Below, one piece after another: positions 29,732 through 38,331 of a DNA stretch of 64,000 bases. The stretch lies in the NCBI GenBank assembly GCA_934746015.1, contig CAKVEW010000001.1:62001-126000 (forward strand), given 5' to 3'. This DNA comes from an uncultured Clostridium sp. (lineage in GTDB: Bacteria > Bacillota > Clostridia > Clostridiales > Clostridiaceae). A program made the position numbers and the translations under genes. The notes beneath the pieces are model-generated. The model saw only the letters and a program-made list of their open reading frames with translations, had not been told where the DNA came from and did not search any database. Each line of letters starts with the position of its first letter. Position 1 is the stretch's first letter.

Positions 29732-31066
29732 CTAATAAATCAGACCAAGTTCTTTTGCTTTAATTAACAATTCATCTTTAAACTTAGGATGAGCTATCTC
29801 AATTAATTTATATACTCTTTCTTTAATTGTGGTTCCCCTAAGTTCTGCAACTCCATATTCTGTAACAACTATATCTACATCATTTCTTGATAAGCTTACA
29901 GCTGCTCCTGGCTTTAAAAATGGAACTATTTTAGAAATTTCTTCTTTTTCACCAGTTTCTTTATTCCTTACCATTGCCGTAGAATATAAGGCTATAAAAG
30001 AACGTCCATTTTTTGATATCTGTGCACCTATGGCAGTATCAGCTTGTCCACCAGTTCCGCTAAATTGAATTGTTCCTATTGATTCCGAAGCACATTGTCC
30101 TGTTAAGTCTATTTCTATTGTTGTATTAATTGACACTTGATTATCATTTTTACTTATTACATATGGATCATTTGTCCAATGCCCATCCATTATCATAATT
30201 GATGGATTATCATCTAAAAATTCATAAAGTTCTTTTGTTCCGAGGGCAAAGGCTGCAACATGTTTTCCCTTATAGAAATTCTTTTTCTTTCCTGTAATTA
30301 CACCAGACTTCACTAGCTTCATCATTCCTGTAGTAAACATTTCTGTATGAATTCCTAAATCCTTTTTATCCATTAATGATGCTGCAACTGCATTGGGTAT
30401 TCCACCTATGCCAAGTTGAATACAATCACCATCATTAATTCTTTCTGCTATGAACTTCCCAATAGTTAAGTCCTTTTCATTAGGTTCAACATCTGGTAAT
30501 TCAGGAACTTCATAATCAGTCTCAACTACATAATCTATATCACTTATGTGCACTTCTACATCTCCAAAAGTTCTTGGATAATTTTTATTAATTTCTATTA
30601 TTACTAAATCAGCTTCCTCCATCATTCTCTTCTCATATACATTACTTAAAGATAATGATAAATATCCATGCTTATCTGGTGGAGTTGCTGCTCCCATATA
30701 GATATTAGTTCTTTTATGATTCATTCTTTTTACAGCTGCCAAATGAAGATGATTAGGTATAAAAGATATATTTCCATTTTTATGCCCTTTTCTCATAGCT
30801 GCTGTATAAAACCACCCATCCATACTAAATGAGTCTTTATACTTTTCATTAGTGAAATACTCAGCAATTTCCATTGGCAAACAGGTAGTAACTGTTACAT
30901 CTTTTACTCTATGAGCTATTTTATGAAGATTTGTTAAAATTCTATTTGGCTCTGCTGAACCTAAGCCAGAAACTATTACATCACCACTATTAATTAAGTT
31001 TAAAGCCTCATCAACAGTTATATATTTTTCATTAATTAATTCTTTTGATTTAATTGTCTCTAACAT
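29732..31066 (-). CDS. Acetyl-CoA hydrolase/transferase family CoA-transferase, copy 1
   Basis: A 444-residue class I CoA-transferase of the Cat2/4-hydroxybutyrate type. Motifs: CIQLGIGGIPNAVAASL near 225, probable catalytic Glu in HTEMFTTGMM (about 249), ATPPDKHGYLSLS near 122 and VVTEYGVAELRG near the C-terminus. Moves CoA from acetyl-CoA or butyryl-CoA to a carboxylate, thus activating an imported acid without ATP. The ATG at 31066 has GGAGG at 6 bases; the longer frame starts inside repeat E4. A close paralogue is at 38332-39654. Confidence 0.88.
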   Translation of the reverse strand: MLETIKSKELINEKYITVDEALNLINSGDVIVSGLGSAEPNRILTNLHKIAHRVKDVTVTTCLPMEIAEYFTNEKYKDSFSMDGWFYTAAMRKGHKNGNISFIPNHLHLAAVKRMNHKRTNIYMGAATPPDKHGYLSLSLSNVYEKRMMEEADLVIIEINKNYPRTFGDVEVHISDIDYVVETDYEVPELPDVEPNEKDLTIGKFIAERINDGDCIQLGIGGIPNAVAASLMDKKDLGIHTEMFTTGMMKLVKSGVITGKKKNFYKGKHVAAFALGTKELYEFLDDNPSIMIMDGHWTNDPYVISKNDNQVSINTTIEIDLTGQCASESIGTIQFSGTGGQADTAIGAQISKNGRSFIALYSTAMVRNKETGEKEEISKIVPFLKPGAAVSLSRNDVDIVVTEYGVAELRGTTIKERVYKLIEIAHPKFKDELLIKAKELGLIY

Positions 31067-31087
31067 ATTAAACCTCCTATTAATTTT

Positions 31088-31249
31088 GTGCTGCCACAAA
31101 ATTAGGAATTTAGAATGTAAAATGTAGAATGTAGAATTATTGATGTAATTTGTTCCAAATTACTAAAAACTTATTTTCAAAAACTCCTTTAGGAGTTTTC
31201 ACATTAATTTTACATTCTTCATTATTCATTTTACATTTTGTAGCAGCAC
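31088..31249. mobile_element. Interspersed element E4 between the CoA-transferase and the ABC binding-protein gene
   Basis: Outer imperfect inverted repeat GTGCTGCCACAAAAT (31088-31102) / ATTTTGTAGCAGCAC (31235-31249), then heptad ends (31111-31138, AATGTAG units; 31206-31239, inverted). Inside lie GTAATTTGTTCCAAATTAC (31145-31163) and AAAACTCC-TTTA-GGAGTTTT (31180-31199). On the minus strand the latter is followed by T residues and could act as a weak terminator within the operon. Confidence 0.6.
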
Positions 31250-31259
31250 TTATTTTTTA

Positions 31260-32462
31260 TTAGTTTCCTAATATAGTGTCAATATTCTTGAATCCAATAT
31301 ATGGTGTCCATCCTGTTGCACTTGTTAAATCCATTTTAGCTAAGGACATTTCTTGAGTTCCAAGTCTCTTTCCACCAGAGAAATCTATAGATCCTCCAAA
31401 TGGATTCTTAATTGGTTCTTTTTCCATAGCAGCTATATATTTTTCCCAAGTTATTTCACCTTCAACTTTTTCTAAGCCTTTAACAAAGAAGTCAGCAGCT
31501 ATCCATCCAGTCATAGCATAAGCATTTGCAGCAAAATCTTTTGAAACCCATTTTTGGAAATCTGCCATTGCTGGTGTAGTAACATCTACCCAAGCATTAC
31601 CGTAAATTTCATATTTATCAGCAACATCTGCCTTAATTAAATCCACCATAGTTTTATCAACATTTACATAAGTTGTAATAGCAGGCTTAGTATTCCCTTG
31701 TTTTGCTAGTTCTTTAGCTATTTGTGGGAAAGTACCTTGAATACCAGCAATAATAACAGCATCTACATTAGCATTTTTAATCTTTGTTACTGCTGCTGAA
31801 ACGTCTTCTGCACCTGGAGCTACTTGCTCACTTACAACTTCAACTCCACCTATTTCTTTTGCTTGTTTTTCAATACCTTGTACTAAATCTTTACCAGCAT
31901 CATCATTGGTATATATAACACCAATTTTATTTGCTTTAAATTCTCCTTTTGCCCAAGCTGTCATAATACGACCTTCCATTGGGTATACTGGTTGAACTGG
32001 GAATATGTTGTCTCCTTCTCCCTTTGTTGCATTTTCGTTATATAATATTCCTGTTCCAGTTGCAAAATAAACTGCTGGTATTCCTGATTCCTTAAGATCA
32101 CCTAATGTAGCTCCTACTACTGGAGTTCCAAAGTGACCAACTATAGCAAAAACCTTATCATCATTTATCATCTTATCTAATGCAGCTTTTCCCTTTTCAG
32201 GATTGAACTCATCATCTGTGTGAACAAATTCTATTTTTCTTCCATTTACTCCGCCACCTTCATTTATCATTTTGAAGTAAGCTTCTATACCAGCATTGAA
32301 TGGAACTCCTACTGGAGCAAAAGCTCCTGATGTAGCGGCACTATTACCTACCTTTATAGTAGTATCAGTAACTCCTTGTGCTGCTTCTTCTTTTTTACCA
32401 CAGCCTGCAAAAGCCGTAGTTAATGTAAGTGAAGCTAAAAGTAATGCAATTTTCTTTCTCAT
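31260..32462 (-). CDS. LIV-type ABC transporter substrate-binding lipoprotein
   Basis: A 400-residue lipoprotein with signal peptide and lipobox TAFAGC (Cys about 20), then a two-lobed type I periplasmic-binding fold (TTIKVGNSAATSGAFAPVG to VGHFGTPVVGATL and AWVDVTTPAM). It binds the imported compound outside the membrane. The family is named for branched-chain amino acids, but members also bind aromatic and aliphatic acids and amides. With the CoA-transferases around it I infer a carboxylate. Start at 32462 by the GGAGGG site. Confidence 0.88.
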   Translation of the reverse strand: MRKKIALLLASLTLTTAFAGCGKKEEAAQGVTDTTIKVGNSAATSGAFAPVGVPFNAGIEAYFKMINEGGGVNGRKIEFVHTDDEFNPEKGKAALDKMINDDKVFAIVGHFGTPVVGATLGDLKESGIPAVYFATGTGILYNENATKGEGDNIFPVQPVYPMEGRIMTAWAKGEFKANKIGVIYTNDDAGKDLVQGIEKQAKEIGGVEVVSEQVAPGAEDVSAAVTKIKNANVDAVIIAGIQGTFPQIAKELAKQGNTKPAITTYVNVDKTMVDLIKADVADKYEIYGNAWVDVTTPAMADFQKWVSKDFAANAYAMTGWIAADFFVKGLEKVEGEITWEKYIAAMEKEPIKNPFGGSIDFSGGKRLGTQEMSLAKMDLTSATGWTPYIGFKNIDTILGN

Positions 32463-32526
32463 AAATTTTCCCTCCAAATTTTATTTTCTCTTAGATATAT
32501 ATATAAATTTTATTATTGGAAACTTT

Positions 32527-33243
32527 TTAACCGCCAAGATAAGCTTCTAATAACCTCTTATCTTTAATTAATTCCTCTGCCTTGCCCTCCATATTAATTT
32601 CTCCAACTTCAAGAACATATCCATAATCAGCGATTTTTAATGTTTGAAGTGCATTTTGTTCTATAATTAGAACTGTTGTCCCTTCTGAATTAATTTCTTT
32701 TATTATTTCAAATATAGCTTTAACTATTAGAGGTGCTAACCCTAATGATGGTTCATCTAAAAGAAGTACCTTAGGACTTGCCATTAAGGCTCTGGCAATT
32801 GCTAACATCTGTTGTTCTCCACCACTTAGTGTTCCTGCTAATTGTTTTTTTCTTTCTAATAAGATTGGAAAATACTTATAAACTCTTTCAAAGTTTTTAG
32901 CTATTTCCTTTTTACTTTTTACTGTAAAAGCACCAACCCTTAAGTTTTCCTCTACTGTTATATCAGGAAATATTTGTCTTCCTTCTGGTGATTGAACTAT
33001 TCCTAAAGATGTTATTTTTTCAGGAACTAAGTTTGTAATATTCTTTCCAAAGAATTCTATACTTCCATTTTCAATAGGAACAATTCCTGAAAGTGATTTT
33101 AAAGTTGTAGTTTTACCTGCACCATTAGCACCTAATAAAGCAACTATTTCTCCTTCTCTCACCTGTATATTAATTCCCTTTAAAGCTTTTATACTGCCAT
33201 AAGAAACAGTAAGATTATCTAATTTTAAAATTGTATTACTCAT
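32527..33243 (-). CDS. livF: LIV-type ABC transporter ATP-binding protein (LivF-like)
   Basis: A 238-residue ATPase with Walker A GANGAGKTT (about 37-45), signature LSGGEQQMLAIARALM (about 138-153) and Walker B VLLLDEPSLGLAPL (about 158-171). Couples ATP hydrolysis to uptake with the LivG-like partner, whose gene ends one base upstream. The LivF label refers to type, not to proven substrate. Confidence 0.9.
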   Translation of the reverse strand: MSNTILKLDNLTVSYGSIKALKGINIQVREGEIVALLGANGAGKTTTLKSLSGIVPIENGSIEFFGKNITNLVPEKITSLGIVQSPEGRQIFPDITVEENLRVGAFTVKSKKEIAKNFERVYKYFPILLERKKQLAGTLSGGEQQMLAIARALMASPKVLLLDEPSLGLAPLIVKAIFEIIKEINSEGTTVLIIEQNALQTLKIADYGYVLEVGEINMEGKAEELIKDKRLLEAYLGG

Positions 33244-33244
33244 C

Positions 33245-34033
33245 TTACTCCTCCCTTCCTAAATAAGCTTCTTGCACATCTTTATTAGATTGGATTTCTT
33301 TGGGCGTACCTTCTGCAAGTTTCTTACCAAAAGATATTGCACATATTCTATCGCATATATCCATAACCAATCTCATATCATGCTCAACTAACAAAATATT
33401 GCATTTATATTCATTTCTAATGCTCTTTATAAGTCCTGATAATTCAAGAGTTTCAGTGTCATTAAGTCCTGCTGCTGGCTCATCTAAAATTATTAACTTT
33501 GGATTACTCATAAGTGTTCTTCCAAGTTCAATTTTTTTAAGAATACCGTATGGTTGTCCACCAGCAAGTTCGTATTTCTTATTTTCTATGCCTAAAAACT
33601 TTAATATTCCTTCTGCCTTTTTTATATTTTCTTCTTCTTCTTTCCTTGCTTTTTTCGTTCTAAAGGCATTAGCAAAAAGACCTGTCTTATATGAAATATG
33701 AGCTCCTATAAGTAAATTTTCAAGCAAACTTAAATCTTTAATTAATTCAACATTTTGAAATGTTCTAACTAATCCTAGTTTTATTATGCTATGTGTTTCT
33801 TTTTCTACTAAATTGACTTCTTCATTATTTATTGACTTAAATATTACTTTTCCATTATCGGGCTTATAAAATTGAGTTATACAATTAAATACTGTTGTTT
33901 TTCCAGCACCATTAGGACCTATTAATCCATATATTTCACCTTCATTAATATGAAAACTTAAATTATCAACAGCCTTTAATCCTCCAAAAGCAATAGATAA
34001 GTCTTCTACTTTAAGTGTTTGCGTTAAGCTCAT
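33245..34033 (-). CDS. livG: LIV-type ABC transporter ATP-binding protein (LivG-like)
   Basis: A 262-residue ATPase with Walker A GPNGAGKTT (about 38-46), the long insert after Walker A typical of LivG, Walker B LIILDEPAAGLND and a signature-region sequence AGGQPYGILKKIELG, which departs from LSGGQ as is normal in LivG proteins. It overlaps livM by 23 bases. The C-terminal FGKKLAEGTPKEIQ motif is intact. Confidence 0.9.
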   Translation of the reverse strand: MSLTQTLKVEDLSIAFGGLKAVDNLSFHINEGEIYGLIGPNGAGKTTVFNCITQFYKPDNGKVIFKSINNEEVNLVEKETHSIIKLGLVRTFQNVELIKDLSLLENLLIGAHISYKTGLFANAFRTKKARKEEEENIKKAEGILKFLGIENKKYELAGGQPYGILKKIELGRTLMSNPKLIILDEPAAGLNDTETLELSGLIKSIRNEYKCNILLVEHDMRLVMDICDRICAISFGKKLAEGTPKEIQSNKDVQEAYLGREE

Positions 34034-35021
34034 TTTCCTTCACCTTCTTTTTATTAAAATACTTCTTTATATCATGTCCAATATAAATTAGCCCATTTGG
34101 ATAGAATAAAATAACAATAATTATTAGTATTCCTGTAAATATATATGCTAATCCATCTATTGATCCTATTACTGGTAGCTGTTTTAATATAAGATCTGGA
34201 ACACCAAATACTATTACTGATCCTATTATCGGTCCTGATATAGTTCTAACTCCACCAATAACTATTACTGCTAATATCTGAAGTGATAAAAGTAAAGTCC
34301 AGTTTGATGGGTATGAAAATCTTATAAAATGAACATATAAAACTCCACCTAAAGCTGCATAACCTGTTGCAAGTGCAAAAGCTGTAAGCTTATATTTAAG
34401 TAAATTAATTCCCATAGCTTGTGCTGCTGCTTCACTTACTCTCATAGTTAATAGTGCTCTTCCTGTTGATGAATGAATAAAGTTATCTGTAAGTATCATA
34501 ACTATTACTAGTAAAATTACTATAAAAATAAAGGTTGTATCTCTACCAAGTTCAAGTCCAAAGAAGGATGGATATCCTGCATTTTTCCCTGAAAATCCTC
34601 CTGTAATCGCATCAAATTCAACAAATATTTTCTTTAATATTTCAGATATAGCTAAGGTTGCTATAGCTAGGTACATTCCAGATATTCTTAGTGATACTAA
34701 TCCAACAAGAACTCCAATTATAAGTGGTATTGCTACAGATATAATTAGTGATACTATAAATGGAAGTCCCATATCTTCAGTTAAATATGCTGATATATAA
34801 GCTCCAAGCCCCATAAATCCTGCTGTTCCAAGAGATATTAGACCTGAATATCCTAAAAGTACATTTAAACCAATTGCAACTATTGCATAAAACATAATAG
34901 TTCCAAATATAGTTATAGTTGAGCTTTTCAAAATACCTACTTCTTGAAGTAGAGGAAATAAAGATAGTACTATTCCAAATAAAATATATTTACTGTATCT
35001 TTGATTTAAAATCTTTTTCAT
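34011..35021 (-). CDS. livM: LIV-type ABC transporter permease (LivM-like)
   Basis: A 336-residue integral membrane permease with about ten hydrophobic segments and the family loop IGGVRTISGPIIGSV near 245. LNVLLGYSGLISLGTAGFMGLGAY near 50 is the classical LivM motif. Forms the channel with the LivH-like protein, whose gene is 11 bases upstream. The C-terminus is charged and cytoplasmic. Confidence 0.9.
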   Translation of the reverse strand: MKKILNQRYSKYILFGIVLSLFPLLQEVGILKSSTITIFGTIMFYAIVAIGLNVLLGYSGLISLGTAGFMGLGAYISAYLTEDMGLPFIVSLIISVAIPLIIGVLVGLVSLRISGMYLAIATLAISEILKKIFVEFDAITGGFSGKNAGYPSFFGLELGRDTTFIFIVILLVIVMILTDNFIHSSTGRALLTMRVSEAAAQAMGINLLKYKLTAFALATGYAALGGVLYVHFIRFSYPSNWTLLLSLQILAVIVIGGVRTISGPIIGSVIVFGVPDLILKQLPVIGSIDGLAYIFTGILIIIVILFYPNGLIYIGHDIKKYFNKKKVKENELNANT

Positions 35022-35032
35022 CTTTCTTCCTC

Positions 35033-35908
35033 CTATACCTTCTTAATTATTTTCTTTCCTATTATTCCATTTGGTCTTAATACAATAAATAATAGAATTA
35101 ATGTGAACAATAAAGGATCCCCCCATGTAGATGAAACATAATATATTAATATATTCCTACTTAATCCGATTATATAAGCACCTATTACTGGTCCATAGAA
35201 GGTTTGAAATCCTCCTAAAACACATGCTATTAAAGCATTTGTTTGAACATTATCCATCATGGTTACACTTACTGCAATTGCAGGGGCAAGCATTAATGCT
35301 GCTAATGTTCCAAGAGCTGCTGCTATTGCCCATGCTCCCATCGTTACTAAGGATGTTGGAACTCCCATAAGCTTTGCAGTTTCCTCATTAGATGCAGTAA
35401 CTCTAACTGCTAGTCCCCATTTAGTGTTTTGTAAAAAGTAGAATAATATTCCCATTATAACTAATCCAATCATTATATTTAATATTGCATTATAAGAAAT
35501 TGATGCTCCAAATATATCAACTGCTCCACTTTCTATAAACTTAGGAAAGTTTAATGGAATTGATCCAAATATCATTGGAGCCACTCCTAAGAAAAGCATT
35601 ATTACTCCAAAAGTTATAATTTGTTTTGAAACTGGAGATGTTTTTTTAGCTCTTCTAATTATTACTAAATCCACTAACACTCCACTAAAAAATGCTGATA
35701 CCATTCCTACTAATGCCGCCCCCCAAGCTGGTAATCCTAACTTAATTAATCCAAAAGTTGCAACAAAAGCATTAAACATACCTATTGATCCTTGAGCAAA
35801 ATTTGTTGTTCTAGAAGTTCTAAAAATAATTATTATTCCAAGAGCTGCTAATGCATATACGCTTCCTGTTTCTAAACTGCTAAATAGTATTTGAAAAAAT
35901 GTATCCAT
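35033..35908 (-). CDS. livH: LIV-type ABC transporter permease (LivH-like)
   Basis: A 291-residue membrane protein with eight or so spans, GSVYALAALGIIIIFRTSRTTNFAQGSIG near the N-terminus and the coupling loop ALIACVLGGFQTFYGPVIGA near 227. It starts 3 bases after the KAS III-like gene, so enzyme and importer genes are on one transcript. Confidence 0.9.
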   Translation of the reverse strand: MDTFFQILFSSLETGSVYALAALGIIIIFRTSRTTNFAQGSIGMFNAFVATFGLIKLGLPAWGAALVGMVSAFFSGVLVDLVIIRRAKKTSPVSKQIITFGVIMLFLGVAPMIFGSIPLNFPKFIESGAVDIFGASISYNAILNIMIGLVIMGILFYFLQNTKWGLAVRVTASNEETAKLMGVPTSLVTMGAWAIAAALGTLAALMLAPAIAVSVTMMDNVQTNALIACVLGGFQTFYGPVIGAYIIGLSRNILIYYVSSTWGDPLLFTLILLFIVLRPNGIIGKKIIKKV

Positions 35909-35911
35909 TGA

Positions 35912-36931
35912 TTAACACTCTCCCCATTTTATAACGTTAGCAGACCATACATATCCTATTCCTGCAGCTATCATTAATACTACAGAACCATCCTTTACCT
36001 TTCCTGATTCTAATGCAAGTTTTAGAGAAAGTATTTGGTCTATTTGCCCCATATGACCATAATCTGATAAATATATTGATTGTTCTTCTTTTAATCCAAG
36101 TTCATTTAACATATAGTCATGCATAGATTTTTTAAAATGTAATACTGCTAAATAATCAATATCTTCTCTCTTTAGCCCAGATCTTTCTAAAGATTTATCA
36201 ATGCACTCAAACCAATTAGGCATTGATATAGAATTTAATCCATCCTTCATGTGTTTTGCATCCATAAGTCTTAGTGATTTATATCCTTCTTCAATATTAT
36301 CTTTATTGAAAGGATTTATAATTCCACCAACTTCAACTCCTGCATCTCTTGCAAAATCTCCATCTGCTTTTATATGAGAACCTAACACAAGATTCTTATT
36401 GGCATTTTTCTTTAATATTATTGCTCCGCCACCAGCAGATAGGTTGTACATCATTGACATATTAGAATCACTATAATCTACAAAATCTCCATTTCTATAT
36501 CCACCAACTATCATAATTGTATTGATATCTTCATCTGCCACTAACATATCTTTTGCCATTTTTATTGCTGATACTGTAGTGCAACATCTATTTTGAACAT
36601 CTATACCCCAAGCATTAGTAGCTCCAATTTTTCCTTGAATATATAAAGCTGATGTAGTTAATGGGTACTCCTTCCATTCTTCTCCCATACAAAGAATTAC
36701 ATCTATTTCTTCTGGCTTCATATTCGCATCCTTTAATGCTTCAAGAGCTGCTAAAGCTCCCATTTTTTGAGTTCCATCATTATTTCCTGGTATAGTCTTT
36801 TCTACTATTCCTAGTTTTTTTATTACTGCTTCTTCACTCCAAATACCATTTGTAGCTTCTGATATTTCTTTTGCTGTCATTTTACTTTTAGGAATATATA
36901 ATCCTAATCCAACTACTCCTACATTAACCAC
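35912..36931 (-). CDS. KAS III-like (FabH-fold) condensing/cleaving enzyme with Cys-His-His set
   Basis: A 339-residue thiolase-superfamily enzyme. Cys116 in IDVQNRCC aligns with the FabH nucleophile and His265 in AVLHFKK with the FabH HQAN histidine. The third catalytic residue, Asn in the FabH GNTS motif, is His293 here (YGHMGQ). A Cys-His-His set is normal in KAS I/II but not KAS III. The start is GTG at 36931 with AGGAGG 8 bases upstream. It heads an operon with the importer, so a role in fatty acid synthesis is unlikely; Claisen or retro-Claisen chemistry on an imported compound is my inference. Confidence 0.8.
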   Translation of the reverse strand: MVNVGVVGLGLYIPKSKMTAKEISEATNGIWSEEAVIKKLGIVEKTIPGNNDGTQKMGALAALEALKDANMKPEEIDVILCMGEEWKEYPLTTSALYIQGKIGATNAWGIDVQNRCCTTVSAIKMAKDMLVADEDINTIMIVGGYRNGDFVDYSDSNMSMMYNLSAGGGAIILKKNANKNLVLGSHIKADGDFARDAGVEVGGIINPFNKDNIEEGYKSLRLMDAKHMKDGLNSISMPNWFECIDKSLERSGLKREDIDYLAVLHFKKSMHDYMLNELGLKEEQSIYLSDYGHMGQIDQILSLKLALESGKVKDGSVVLMIAAGIGYVWSANVIKWGEC

Positions 36932-36960
36932 ATCGATTACCTCCTAAATTTTCTCAGTAT

Positions 36961-37012
36961 GTAAGTGTTTACTTTCATTTTGATTGTAATCCTTTTCTAA
37001 GATGCATGTCAA
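36961..37012 (-). promoter_or_regulatory. Promoter and operator-like palindrome ahead of the KAS III-liv operon
   Basis: On the minus strand TTGACA (37007-37012), 18-base spacer, TACAAT (36983-36988). GTAAGTGTTTAC (36961-36972), 10 of 12 positions like the perfect palindrome at 28189-28200, lies just after the likely transcription start. Confidence 0.65.
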
Positions 37013-37158
37013 TATATGATTTAGTGTTTATTTTAATATTCAGAAAGCAATATTTTTTCTTATTTTTTATTGTTAAACTATCAAATTTACATATATAACT
37101 TTTATAACCTAGAATTTTTTTCTATTACTTGTTAAAATAATATCTATTTTATATAAAC

Positions 37159-37202
37159 AAAAAAAAATGCAACAATAAATTAATATCCTTTTATTGTTGC
37201 AT
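37159..37202 (-). terminator. rho-independent terminator after alpha/beta hydrolase copy 2
   Basis: Stem ATGCAACAATAAA / TTTATTGTTGCAT (37167-37202), followed in the minus direction by a run of T. Confidence 0.85.
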
Positions 37203-37215
37203 CCTTTTGTTGTTT

Positions 37216-38103
37216 TTATAAAAATTTACTTATTTCATCTAAAAGATTATCCATGCAATCTATCATAGGTGAATGCCCAGAATCCTTAAGAACAACTACT
37301 TTAGAATTTTTTAAAAATCTATTAGTATCTTCTGCCATACTCATAGGAACAACATAATCTCTATCTCCTTGTAAAATCAGTACTGAAGCTTTTATTAATT
37401 CACATCTATTACTACCTTCATTTATTCCATTACTTTCATTAGTCATATTAAAAGTAGCCAAAGCATAATCAACATCTACTAAATTTCTTTGTGTTAGCAT
37501 ATCTTCTAAATACTCTTCATACAAATTATCTTCTGGTTTATTATGTGTATAAATTGCTGCATTCCATAAAGCTCTATAAAACTCCTTATTATTAGTTGCT
37601 AGTGCATCTAATACTGGTTTTACTTGTATTGGATCTTCTGCTATCTCTTCCTTTGTCTTTAATAATTCATAGGTAGGTTGTCCATTTTTATCCTTCTTAG
37701 GTATAGGATACCCCTTAATTCCTACCGACTCTAATAAAATTACCTTTTCTATTCTTTCTTTAATATTTGCAGTTAACTCTAATGCTACTCCACCACCAGT
37801 AGACCATCCAATAACTGAACACTTCTCAATATTTAATATAGATAGTACCTCTTCTATATCTTTCGCAAAATCATTTAAAGAGTTAATTGGATTATTATAA
37901 CTTGAACCTCCAAATCCCCTCATATCTATAGCTATAAGTTTATATTTATCTTTTAATTTTTCTACAAGTATATCCCAATGTTTTGATGATGACATGTTAC
38001 CATGAATAAGAAGTAGAATCTTTTCGCCTACTCCCTCTTCTCTATATGTTAATGCCTCACCATTAGATAAACTAACCCTTTTTAAATTTTCAAATTTACT
38101 CAT
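37216..38103 (-). CDS. Alpha/beta-fold hydrolase, copy 2
   Basis: A 295-residue hydrolase with HGNMSSSKHWD (oxyanion region, about 36), nucleophile Ser in GWSTGGG (about 107), acid in QGDRDYVVP (about 242) and His in DSGHSPMIDC (about 269). It is only distantly similar to copy 1. I start at 38103, where GGGAGGAG precedes the ATG; the longer frame to 38145 would cover the operator. It has its own promoter and terminator. Confidence 0.82.
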   Translation of the reverse strand: MSKFENLKRVSLSNGEALTYREEGVGEKILLLIHGNMSSSKHWDILVEKLKDKYKLIAIDMRGFGGSSYNNPINSLNDFAKDIEEVLSILNIEKCSVIGWSTGGGVALELTANIKERIEKVILLESVGIKGYPIPKKDKNGQPTYELLKTKEEIAEDPIQVKPVLDALATNNKEFYRALWNAAIYTHNKPEDNLYEEYLEDMLTQRNLVDVDYALATFNMTNESNGINEGSNRCELIKASVLILQGDRDYVVPMSMAEDTNRFLKNSKVVVLKDSGHSPMIDCMDNLLDEISKFL

Positions 38104-38127
38104 AAAATCTCCTCCCAGTCTTTGAAA

Positions 38128-38186
38128 GTAATCGCTTACACTCATATAATAATATATTATTATAACCCCTCTAAATATTCAAGCAA
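38128..38186 (-). promoter_or_regulatory. Promoter and operator-like palindrome ahead of hydrolase copy 2
   Basis: On the minus strand TTGCTT (38181-38186), 16-base spacer, TATAAT (38159-38164). Downstream lies GTAATCGCTTAC (38128-38139; other strand GTAAGCGATTAC), the third site of the GTAAG-N3-TTAC type in this cluster. Confidence 0.55.
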
Positions 38187-38247
38187 TTATATTAAAAATA
38201 ATTATTATATATAATCTTATTAATCTTTTTATTAACTTTTAAAATAC

Positions 38248-38289
38248 AAAAAAGGAGTTGTGCACTAATTTTTAGTTACACAACTCCTT
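38248..38289 (-). terminator. rho-independent terminator after CoA-transferase copy 2
   Basis: Stem AAGGAGTTGTG / CACAACTCCTT (38252-38289), followed by TTTT in the minus direction. Confidence 0.85.
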
Positions 38290-38331
38290 AAATATTTAAG
38301 TGTATAATGAGTATCTATTTAATTTTACAAA

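Noticed and set aside
25819..31099. Polyhydroxybutyrate synthesis operon
   Set aside because: Thiolase, reductase and PhaJ-like genes are present, but neither alpha/beta hydrolase has the G-x-C-x-G box of PHA synthase and there is no phasin.
25819..36931. Phloroglucinol degradation cluster
   Set aside because: No dihydrophloroglucinol cyclohydrolase or beta-keto acid cleavage enzyme (BKACE) family gene was recognised.
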